Source: Spirosoma lacussanchae (GTDB lineage: Bacteria > Bacteroidota > Bacteroidia > Cytophagales > Spirosomataceae). From it: DNA of 64,000 nt. Shown piece after piece: positions 16,082 through 24,007 of this stretch. Where the stretch lies: assembly GCF_005870035.1 (NCBI RefSeq), contig NZ_SWJG01000001.1, forward strand, positions 2,405,639 to 2,469,638, given 5' to 3'. A program made the position numbers and the translations under genes. The notes beneath the pieces are model-generated. The model searched no databases, was not told the origin of the DNA, and saw only the letters and a program-made list of their open reading frames with translations. Position 1 is the stretch's first letter; every line of letters begins with the position of its first letter.

Positions 16082-17335
16082 ATGAAAGCAACTTTAGGTG
16101 CATTGACCGGTACCCTGCTCTTGGGTACAGTTGCCTTAGCGCAAACGCCGGTTTCGTTGCCTGCCGGCCAGTACCGGGGCGAATTTCAAACCTCCTCGGG
16201 AGCCATACCGTTTAACTTCGAGGTGCAGGTCAGAGAAAATGCAGCGGTAACTGTCTACCTGCTGAACGCAAACGAGCGGGAAGAACTGACGGGCACTCAT
16301 GCCGAAGGCGATTCAATCATCATTCCCATTCCTCTCTACGATGCCAGCCTTCGTTTCAAACGCTCGGGTCAGCTGTTGACAGGTATCTACCGGGCTAGTC
16401 AGGGACGAGCCATCCCCGTAACGGCCGCGCACGGGCGTTCGGACCGATTCGATGAAGGGGCTGCCCCGACCATTAGCCTGACCGGAAAATGGGAAATTGG
16501 CATCCAGCGAAATCCAAACGACCCAAACGACGTCAATCAGACCGTGGGCGTTTTTACCCAAACCGGCAGCCGCGTAACCGGAACCATTCTGACAACGACT
16601 GGGGACTATCGGTATCTCGACGGACAGGTTACTGGCAATGAGTTCAGACTTTCGGCGTTCAGCGGATCATCGCCTTCGGTTTTTCAGGGCAACGTCCAGC
16701 CTGACGGCAGCCTGACCGGTGCGTTTCGCTACATCCGGGGCACCATCCCGGTAACGGGCAAAAAGAATGATGCGGCCAAACTACCTGATCTCTACAGCCT
16801 CACCCAGCTGAAACCAGGATATAACCAACTTGCTTTCACTTTCCCCGACCTGAACGGGAAACCGGTTTCGCTTACCGACGCAAAATACAAGGGCAAAGTT
16901 GTAGTGGTTACCATACTGGGCAGCTGGTGCCCCAACTGCATTGACGAAGCGGCTTTTCTGGCGCCCTGGTATAAAGCCAACCGGCAGCGGGGTGTCGAAA
17001 TTATCGGACTGGCCTTTGAACGGAAGAATGATCTCACGTTCGCCAGGACTGCCCTCTCCCGGCTCATCAACCGGTTTGATGTGCAATATGACATCCTGTT
17101 TGCGGGACTGGCCGACAAACAAGCGGCTTCCGACGCCCTCCCCGCTCTGAATAAAGTACTGGCCTTCCCGACAACGATTATACTGGATCGTCAGGGTAAG
17201 GTAGCGCAGATTCATACGGGGTACACGGGTCCGGCTACCGGTAGCTATTATGATGCCTACGTAGCTGAATTTAACCAGACGATCGACAAACTCTTGAAAA
17301 ACGAACCGGTCCCGGCGGCAACCGGCGGCCGCTAA
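16082..17335 (+). CDS. TlpA-like thioredoxin-domain protein, secreted
   Basis: 417 aa with a signal peptide (MKATLGALTGTLLLGTVALAQ). The first 240 residues are a beta-rich region of unknown type seen in Bacteroidota redoxins. The C-terminal part is a TlpA/ResA-like thioredoxin fold: FTFPDLNGKPVSL, then the active site WCPNC at 282-286, and a cis-Pro region AFPTTIILDRQGK. It should reduce or exchange disulfides in the periplasm. First gene of the run that continues into SusC, SusD, an ATP-grasp ligase and a monooxygenase. A hairpin lies between it and susC. Pairing with importers suggests reduction of a thiol- or disulfide-containing nutrient (inference). Confidence 0.88.
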   Translation: MKATLGALTGTLLLGTVALAQTPVSLPAGQYRGEFQTSSGAIPFNFEVQVRENAAVTVYLLNANEREELTGTHAEGDSIIIPIPLYDASLRFKRSGQLLTGIYRASQGRAIPVTAAHGRSDRFDEGAAPTISLTGKWEIGIQRNPNDPNDVNQTVGVFTQTGSRVTGTILTTTGDYRYLDGQVTGNEFRLSAFSGSSPSVFQGNVQPDGSLTGAFRYIRGTIPVTGKKNDAAKLPDLYSLTQLKPGYNQLAFTFPDLNGKPVSLTDAKYKGKVVVVTILGSWCPNCIDEAAFLAPWYKANRQRGVEIIGLAFERKNDLTFARTALSRLINRFDVQYDILFAGLADKQAASDALPALNKVLAFPTTIILDRQGKVAQIHTGYTGPATGSYYDAYVAEFNQTIDKLLKNEPVPAATGGR

Positions 17336-17340
17336 CTGAC

Positions 17341-17374
17341 GCTGACTGAATCGGCGGCAACCGATTCGATCAGC
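17341..17374 (+). other. Hairpin between the TlpA-like gene and susC
   Basis: GCTGA (17341-17345) and GAATCGG (17348-17354) pair with CCGATTC (17361-17367) and TCAGC (17370-17374), followed by TTATTA. It may partially terminate or stabilise the upstream message and so set different levels for the redoxin and the importer. Confidence 0.45.
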
Positions 17375-17424
17375 TTATTACCAGGCCCTGGCAGGCCAGT
17401 TTTCACGTAACCATAGTTTATACC

Positions 17425-20400
17425 ATGTTTAAATTTCTATCGGCGTGGGTAGTCGGCTGGCTACTCCTGACCAGTACTGTACTGGCCCAATCTGGCGGGT
17501 CCCCGCAAACCCGCCTATCTGGCACTGTTCAAACAGAAGACGGAGAACGCCTGCCCGGCGTGACCATTGCGGTTAAAGGCACCAATCAGGGTACGTCGAC
17601 GGATGCCGAGGGGCGCTTCTCACTGGCCCTTACCCAGGCAAACAGTCTCCTGATCGTCAGCGCCATTGGCTACGTCACCCAGGAAGTCAGAGCGACAGGT
17701 GAGGTCTTAACAATCCGGCTACAGAATGACATACGTCAATTGTCGGAGATCGTAGTGACGGGCTATGGCGAACAGAGCCGAAAGTCACTGACCAGTGCTA
17801 TCTCGACCGTAAAAGGTGATGATCTGAAAGACATTCCCGTTGCGAGCCCCGATCAGCTTCTGCAGGGCCGTGCCCCGGGGGTGCAGGTACAGGCCAACTC
17901 GGGCGTGCCGGGGGGTGGCATTTTTATCCGGGTACGGGGTACCAACTCGGTCAATGCCGGCAACGATCCGCTGTATGTGGTTGACGGGGTGTTCATCAAC
18001 AACACCAACCTGGTAGCCACTGGACTCGGCAACCAGGTCCCTTCTAATCCGCTGGCAGACCTGAATCCGGCCGATATCGGATCCATCGAGATTCTTAAAG
18101 ACGCTAATGCCACGTCCATTTACGGATCGCGTGGGGCCAACGGGGTTGTCCTGATCACCACCAAACGCGGCAAATCAGGTAAAACCCGGCTCACTTTCGA
18201 CACGTACCAGGGCTGGTCGAAAGCGCCGAAGCTCTTCGAAACAGTAACCGGTCAGCAACTGGCCGAACTGGAAAATGAACGCTTCATCAACGACGGCGGA
18301 AACCCGGCCAATGTCCCCTACCGCGCTGTAGCGGACGGCGGCCTGGGTCTACCGCAGCAACAGCCCACCTTTGACCGGATCAACGATCTGTTCCGGACGG
18401 CCCGCACGGCTAACTATGAACTGGCGGCCTCGGGCGGTACCGACAAAACGCAGTTTTATATTGGAGGAGGTTATTTCAGGCAGGAATCAATCGTTCGACC
18501 GACCAATTTTGAACGGTACAGCCTGCGCATCAACCTCGACAATCAGGTAAACGACCGGCTCAAGATCGGGACCAGCACAACCCTGGCCCGCACCATCCGG
18601 AATGTCAGCAGCAACGACAACAATCCGGCGGGGGTTATCAATTCAGCCCTGTTTCCCCGCTCCAACCTGCCCGTCTTTAACGCGGATGGCTCGTATGCCA
18701 AATACGGCAACTTTGATAACCACTTGGCTCTCATCAATAACCTGAACAACAACGCGGTAGGGTCGCGCATCATCAGCAATTTGTTCGGTGTCTACGACTT
18801 TTCTCCGCATCTGAGCCTGCGCAGCAGCTGGAGCATCGATTTCAACGACATGTACGAGAACAATTACAATAATACGCTGTTGCTGGCGGGGCAACCCCGC
18901 GGTACGGCTACGTCGTTTCTCTCGCGCGATGTCACCCTGTTGAATGAGCAAGTGCTGACTTACCGACAAACCTTTGCGGATCAGCATTCCGTACAGGTTC
19001 TGGTTGGCAACACCCTTCAGCAGAATACCTTTCAGCGCACCACCCTGAGCGGACAGCAGTTTCCGTCAAACGATCTGCAAACCATTGCGTCATCAGCCAC
19101 CCAAACCGGCTCATCGAGCCGCTCGAAAGCCGGGCTAGTTTCGTTCTTCGGCAAGGCCAACTACAACTTCCGGGATCGCTACTCACTCGATGCCAGCCTG
19201 CGGGCCGATGCATCGTCCCGGTTCGGAGTATCCCGGCGCTGGGGCTACTTTCCCTCCGTTGGCCTGGGCTGGCGGGTGTCGGAAGAAGATTTTCTGCGCA
19301 ATTTGAATGCCTTCGATGAACTAAAGCTCCGGGCCAGCTGGGGGCTGACCGGCAACCAGGCTGGTATTAGCGACTTCGCATCGCTGGGCCTGTGGCAGGG
19401 TGGAGCCAACTACCTCGATTTACCCGGTACGGCTCCCCTGCAACTGGCCAATCCGGACCTGAGCTGGGAAACGACCCGTCAGTGGAACATCGGGCTCGAT
19501 GCAGCCGTGCTGAAACGGCGGCTGGCTCTGGAAGTCAATTACTACGACAAATACACCTATGGGCTGCTGCTGAATGTTCCCGTACCCCGCAAGCTTGGCT
19601 ACTCCTCGGTGATTCAGAACTTCGGCGCCGTCAGTAACAAAGGCATTGAGTTTCAGGTAACCGCCAACTGGATTAACCGGCGAGACCTGAGCTGGAGTAG
19701 TTCGTTTAACCTGGCCCGGAACATCAACCGCATCGAAAAGCTAGCGGCTCCCATCACTACCGGCTCGCGGGATATTTTCCGGCTCGAAGAAGGCGCTTCC
19801 TTATACTCGTTCTGGCTATATCGGCAAACGAGGGTCAATCCTGAAACCGGTAATGCCGAGTACCAGGACGTCAACAACGACGGGGCCATCACCGTGGCTG
19901 ACCGGCAGCTGGTTGGCAATGCCTGGCCAAACTTTTTCGGCGGCTTCTCCAATACCCTTGCCTACAAAGGGTTCGACCTGGGCCTCAACCTATACGTTGA
20001 ACAGGGGGCCAAAATCATGAATATGAACCGGTTCTTTCTGGTCCACGGCGGCACGCAGCGAAACATTGGCTACTACCCGGATCAGCTCAACCGCTGGCAG
20101 CAGCGGGGCGACCAGACCTCTATTCCGAGGCTCACCACCGATCCCAACAACAACAATTACGGGGGCGTTGTGCAGAACCTGAGCGACCGCTACCTCGAAG
20201 ACGGCTCGTTCATCCGGCTACGTACACTGTCGCTGGGATATCGGCTACCGGCTCCGCTCTTGACCCGGCTCCGGCTGGCTTCCGTACGGGCTTATATACA
20301 GGCCACCAACCTCTTTACCATTACCCCCTACTCGGGCCTCGACCCTGAGGTAAACTCGCAAAGCAACGTAGCCAATACCAAAAACTTCGACTGGGCCACC

Positions 20401-20448
20401 GTACCCCAGCCCCGTACCATTCAGGCCGGGCTAACCATTGGTCTGTAG
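17425..20448 (+). CDS. SusC/RagA-family TonB-linked outer membrane protein
   Basis: 1007 aa. A signal peptide (about 1-21) is followed by a carboxypeptidase-regulatory-like beta domain (LSGTVQTEDGERLPGVTIAVKGT...STDAEGRFSL). Next come a plug domain (GYGEQSRKSLTSAIS, LLQGRAPGVQV, RGTNSVNAGNDPLYVVDGV) and a large beta barrel ending in an aromatic-rich C-terminus. It imports a ligand in partnership with SusD using TonB energy. No glycoside hydrolase or sugar gene is nearby, so the substrate is unlikely to be a glycan. The neighbours point to a peptide or organosulfur compound (inference). Length is typical and the frame is intact. Confidence 0.95.
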   Translation: MFKFLSAWVVGWLLLTSTVLAQSGGSPQTRLSGTVQTEDGERLPGVTIAVKGTNQGTSTDAEGRFSLALTQANSLLIVSAIGYVTQEVRATGEVLTIRLQNDIRQLSEIVVTGYGEQSRKSLTSAISTVKGDDLKDIPVASPDQLLQGRAPGVQVQANSGVPGGGIFIRVRGTNSVNAGNDPLYVVDGVFINNTNLVATGLGNQVPSNPLADLNPADIGSIEILKDANATSIYGSRGANGVVLITTKRGKSGKTRLTFDTYQGWSKAPKLFETVTGQQLAELENERFINDGGNPANVPYRAVADGGLGLPQQQPTFDRINDLFRTARTANYELAASGGTDKTQFYIGGGYFRQESIVRPTNFERYSLRINLDNQVNDRLKIGTSTTLARTIRNVSSNDNNPAGVINSALFPRSNLPVFNADGSYAKYGNFDNHLALINNLNNNAVGSRIISNLFGVYDFSPHLSLRSSWSIDFNDMYENNYNNTLLLAGQPRGTATSFLSRDVTLLNEQVLTYRQTFADQHSVQVLVGNTLQQNTFQRTTLSGQQFPSNDLQTIASSATQTGSSSRSKAGLVSFFGKANYNFRDRYSLDASLRADASSRFGVSRRWGYFPSVGLGWRVSEEDFLRNLNAFDELKLRASWGLTGNQAGISDFASLGLWQGGANYLDLPGTAPLQLANPDLSWETTRQWNIGLDAAVLKRRLALEVNYYDKYTYGLLLNVPVPRKLGYSSVIQNFGAVSNKGIEFQVTANWINRRDLSWSSSFNLARNINRIEKLAAPITTGSRDIFRLEEGASLYSFWLYRQTRVNPETGNAEYQDVNNDGAITVADRQLVGNAWPNFFGGFSNTLAYKGFDLGLNLYVEQGAKIMNMNRFFLVHGGTQRNIGYYPDQLNRWQQRGDQTSIPRLTTDPNNNNYGGVVQNLSDRYLEDGSFIRLRTLSLGYRLPAPLLTRLRLASVRAYIQATNLFTITPYSGLDPEVNSQSNVANTKNFDWATVPQPRTIQAGLTIGL

Positions 20449-20468
20449 CCACTTTCTCGAGCAATACC

Positions 20469-21797
20469 ATGAAGTACATTCACGCTTTTTTTATCCTGTT
20501 TCTGCTGGCTTCCTGCGATACGCTCGATGTTCAGCCTTTTCAGCAGCTTCCCGATAGCCGGGCTATCAACGATGCAGGCAGCGCACGGGCGGCTCTGCTC
20601 GGCACCTACAGTAGTGTCCAGAACTATTACCAGCTAAACTTTCCGGTGCTGGGCTATTTGCCCGGCGACAATGTTCGCTTCAACGGGACGCTGAACCAGT
20701 TTAACCAGATCGATCAGAACGCCCTGAGCGCCGACAATGTGATCATCACCGAAACCTGGACCCAGATTTATCAGGCGATCAATTCGGCTAACAACGTGAT
20801 TGCGGCTCTGCCCGGCCTGACCGATCCACTGCTGACAGCCACCGAAAAAAACCAGCTGCTGGGGGAGGCTTATTTTGTCCGGGCCCTGGGGTATTTCGAC
20901 CTTGGCCGTGGCTGGGGTGGCGTACCGCTCGTGTTGAAACCGACCCGCTCCGCAGCCGATGGACAGGGCATCAAACGCAGCACACTGGCACAAACCTATG
21001 ACCAGGTTCTTGCCGATTTGATCGAAGCCGAACGTTTACTGCCCGACGGCACAACGAGAAACCGGGCGGTGAAAAATACAGCCCGGGCGCTGCGGGCCCG
21101 GCTGCACCTGTACCGGGGGCAGTGGACCGAGGCTGAGAATTACGCGACCCAGGTACTGGCCAGCGCAGCCTATCGGCTGGTTACTCCCTACCGGGCCTTC
21201 TCGGCAGCCCCCTTCGGCAGTACAGAGTCAGTGCTGGAGCTCACCTACAGCATTGCCGACCAGAACAGCCAGTGGAACAACTGGTTCCCGAGTGCATTGG
21301 GCGGTCAGTATACCCTTCAGCCGACGCCTGAGTTTACGACACTGGTTAACCGCGCCGATGTTGGTGGAAACCGTAATTCCCTACTGGCTACCGTGCGGGT
21401 TGGAACAACAGATTTTGTGTATGGAAACCTGTATAACCGGGCTGCCCAGCGCGACGATCCGGCCTACATTATCCGAGTGGCTGAATTGTATCTGATCCGG
21501 GCCGAGGCCCGTGCCCGCCAGGACAAGCTCACCGATGGGCTAGCCGATCTGAACGCCATCCGAAGCCGGGCGGGCCTCTCGGCCGTAACCGTAACAAGCC
21601 AGTCGAACCTGCTCCTGGCCATCGAGAACGAACGGCGGATTGAGTTTGCCTTCGAAGCCCACCGCTGGTTCGACCTGGTCCGCACCGGGCGGGCGGGTGA
21701 GGTGCTCGGCCTGACGGATCAACGCAAATGGGTATTCCCCATTCCGTTCAACGACATTGCCGCCGACCCCGACCTGATACAGAACCCCGGCTATTAG
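20469..21797 (+). CDS. SusD/RagB-family nutrient-binding lipoprotein
   Basis: 442 aa. The lipoprotein signal MKYIHAFFILFLLASC carries a lipobox Cys at 16, so it is anchored on the outer membrane surface. SusD features include the TPR-like helices with GEAYFVRALGYFDLGRGWGGVPLV, and the C-terminal ELYLIRAEARAR...DLNAIRSRAGL and ENERRIEFAFEAHRWFDLVRTG. It starts 20 bases after susC and acts as the lid of the SusC barrel. Somewhat short for the family (usually 480-600), as in RagB-type peptide-associated members. Confidence 0.95.
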   Translation: MKYIHAFFILFLLASCDTLDVQPFQQLPDSRAINDAGSARAALLGTYSSVQNYYQLNFPVLGYLPGDNVRFNGTLNQFNQIDQNALSADNVIITETWTQIYQAINSANNVIAALPGLTDPLLTATEKNQLLGEAYFVRALGYFDLGRGWGGVPLVLKPTRSAADGQGIKRSTLAQTYDQVLADLIEAERLLPDGTTRNRAVKNTARALRARLHLYRGQWTEAENYATQVLASAAYRLVTPYRAFSAAPFGSTESVLELTYSIADQNSQWNNWFPSALGGQYTLQPTPEFTTLVNRADVGGNRNSLLATVRVGTTDFVYGNLYNRAAQRDDPAYIIRVAELYLIRAEARARQDKLTDGLADLNAIRSRAGLSAVTVTSQSNLLLAIENERRIEFAFEAHRWFDLVRTGRAGEVLGLTDQRKWVFPIPFNDIAADPDLIQNPGY

Positions 21798-21893
21798 CAG
21801 CCAGGGACAGAACGGACAAATACCCGGCGATAATCGCGGTTTAATGAATCAGAACCCCGATTTGGGTGTTGTCTCGCAAACGAAATACAGACT

Positions 21894-22898
21894 ATGAGTA
21901 ACCCGCAAAAACCCATTGGCATCTATTATGAACACCCCGACTGGTTCAAGCCGCTGTTTGCCGAGCTAGACCGCCGGGCCATTCCCTACGAACGCATCGA
22001 CGCGGCTCATCACCGCTACGATCCGTCCGAGTCGGAAAGCCCGTATGCACTGGTCGTGAACCGGATGAGTTCATCGGCTTACCTGCGCGGCAACGGACAG
22101 GGCATCTTCCATACGGCGGGCTATCTGACCCATCTGGAGCGTATCGGCGTTCGGGTGGTCAACGGTACGGTGGCCACCAGCATCGAAACGAACAAAGCCC
22201 GTCAGCTGGCGTTGCTGGCCTCGCTGGATCTCCGCTTCCCCAAAAGCTTCGTGGTCAACCATGTGTCGCAGATACCGAAAGCAGCCGCCCAGCTCCGGGT
22301 TCCGCTGGTCGTGAAGGTGAATATCGGCGGGGCCGGGGCGGGGATTGTCCGTTTCGATACGCCCGATGGGTTACAGGCTGCCATTGAGGCTGACCAGATT
22401 GACCTGGGAATCGACCAGACGGCCCTGGTGCAGGAATACATTCAGCCACGGGGTGGGCATATTGTACGCGTAGAGACGCTGAATGGTAAATTTCTGTACG
22501 CCATGAAGGTTTTCACCACGGGCGAGAGCTTCAACCTCTGTCCGGCCGAGATCTGCGCCATTCCCGAAGCGCCTTCGGCTGATTTTTGCCTGACCGAAGC
22601 GCCCAAAAAAGGAATTCAGGTAGAAGCCTACACGCCCCCGGCCGAGATCATCGCCCAGGTGGAGCAGATTGCCCGGGCGGCTCACATGGACGTGGGCGGG
22701 GTCGAATACCTGATCGACGACCAGACCGGAGAGGTGCTTTTCTACGACATTAACGCTCTCTCCAACTTCGTCGCCGATGCCGTGAACGTAGTGGGTTTCG
22801 ACCCCTACGCCCGCTTCGTCGATTACCTGGAAACGCAACTGGCGACTTTACCGACCGACGCACCGACAGTCCCGATTTTAGAGACAGCATCCGTTTAA
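21894..22898 (+). CDS. RimK-like ATP-grasp ligase
   Basis: 334 aa, cytoplasmic. ATP-grasp elements are visible: a substrate-binding N-terminal region, the Lys/Gly-rich loop VVKVNIGGAGAGIVRF, the ATP-binding VQEYIQPRGGHIVRVE, and the metal-binding end GEVLFYDINALSNFVAD. RimK-type enzymes form amide bonds between a carboxylate and an amine via acyl-phosphate. It lies between SusD (96-base gap) and an SfnG-like monooxygenase (10-base gap), so it is likely co-expressed with both. A role in conjugating or activating the imported compound is inference; no classic RimK target (ribosomal protein S6) or CofF context is present. Confidence 0.88.
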   Translation: MSNPQKPIGIYYEHPDWFKPLFAELDRRAIPYERIDAAHHRYDPSESESPYALVVNRMSSSAYLRGNGQGIFHTAGYLTHLERIGVRVVNGTVATSIETNKARQLALLASLDLRFPKSFVVNHVSQIPKAAAQLRVPLVVKVNIGGAGAGIVRFDTPDGLQAAIEADQIDLGIDQTALVQEYIQPRGGHIVRVETLNGKFLYAMKVFTTGESFNLCPAEICAIPEAPSADFCLTEAPKKGIQVEAYTPPAEIIAQVEQIARAAHMDVGGVEYLIDDQTGEVLFYDINALSNFVADAVNVVGFDPYARFVDYLETQLATLPTDAPTVPILETASV

Positions 22899-22908
22899 CC
22901 CCATTACT

Positions 22909-23940
22909 ATGAAATTTGGCTACTGGCTACCCGTTTTTGGCGGGTGGCTTCGCAACATCGACGACGAGCAGATGCGCCCCGACTGGACCTATGTCAAAAA
23001 CCTGGCCCAGCGGTCAGAAGACTGGGGCTACGACCTGACGCTGATTGCCGAACTGAACCTGAATGACATAAAAGGCGAAGAGGCCCCTTCGCTCGATGCC
23101 TGGTCGACGGCTGCTGCGCTGGCGGCCGTTACGAACCGCATCGAACTGATGGTCGCGGTTCGGCCAACTTTTCACCAGCCCGCCCTGCTGGCCAAACAAG
23201 CCGCCAATATCGACCACATCAGCGGAGGCCGGCTAACCCTCAACGTCGTATCCTCGTGGTGGCAGGACGAAGCGCGTAAATACGGGGTTCATTTTGAACA
23301 GCACGACGACCGCTATGCGCGCACTGCCGAATGGCTGCACGTGGTCGACAACCTCTGGAAACAGGATCATTTTTCGTTTACCGGCAATTACTACCGGGTA
23401 GAGGACTCGATCCTGCAACCCAAACCGATCTCCTCGCCCCGGCCGTTCATCTACGCTGGCGGTGAGTCCGAAGCGGCCAAAAACATGATTGCCAGCCTCT
23501 GCGACGGGTATGTGATGCACGGCGACGAGCCAGCCGCTATCGGCCGCCGGATCAACGACCTCCGCGAACGGCGCGCGCGGCTACGACCCGAGCTGCCGCC
23601 CATGAAGTTCGGCGTGGCGGGCTACTCGATTGTTCGTAATACCGAAGCCGAGGTGAAGCGCGAGATCGACCGCATCACCAATGTACAGCACTCATCGGCT
23701 GGCTACAAAAACTACCAGCAGTGGCTGGCCGGCACCCAGCTGGAAAAGCAGCCTTCGCTGGCCGACTATTCGGTATCGAATCGGGGCCTGCGGTCGGGCC
23801 TGACCGGCGTGCCAGACCAGGTTGCCGAGCAGGTAGCGGCCTTCGAAGCCGTTGGGGTCGACTTTCTGCTACTGCAGTGCAGTCCGCAACTAGAAGAGAT
23901 GGAACGGTTCTCCGAAGCCGTCATTCGCGTCATCGCCTGA
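22909..23940 (+). CDS. LLM-class flavin monooxygenase, SfnG-like
   Basis: 343 aa, a bacterial-luciferase-like TIM barrel using FMNH2 and O2. Segments such as LAAVTNRIELMVAVRP, LLAKQAANIDHISGGRLTLNVVSSWW, FSFTGNYYRVEDSILQPKPI and IYAGGESEAAKNM match dimethylsulfone monooxygenase SfnG more closely than SsuD (from memory of the families). It therefore probably cleaves a C-S bond of a sulfone or sulfonate. It begins 10 bases after the ATP-grasp gene. A flavin reductase is not in the window. It is followed by a hairpin at 23948. Confidence 0.9.
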   Translation: MKFGYWLPVFGGWLRNIDDEQMRPDWTYVKNLAQRSEDWGYDLTLIAELNLNDIKGEEAPSLDAWSTAAALAAVTNRIELMVAVRPTFHQPALLAKQAANIDHISGGRLTLNVVSSWWQDEARKYGVHFEQHDDRYARTAEWLHVVDNLWKQDHFSFTGNYYRVEDSILQPKPISSPRPFIYAGGESEAAKNMIASLCDGYVMHGDEPAAIGRRINDLRERRARLRPELPPMKFGVAGYSIVRNTEAEVKREIDRITNVQHSSAGYKNYQQWLAGTQLEKQPSLADYSVSNRGLRSGLTGVPDQVAEQVAAFEAVGVDFLLLQCSPQLEEMERFSEAVIRVIA

Positions 23941-23947
23941 TTTTTCC

Positions 23948-23978
23948 GGCCCGGCACCAGTTTGGCCGGTGCCGGGCC
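23948..23978 (+). terminator. GC-rich hairpin after the SfnG-like gene
   Basis: An 11-bp stem (GGCCCGGCACC 23948-23958, GGTGCCGGGCC 23968-23978) with a 9-nt loop. There is no T-run, so it may be a pause or processing site at the end of the core operon. Confidence 0.45.
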
Positions 23979-24007
23979 ACCCAACCTCACCTGATAAGCT
24001 ACCCACT

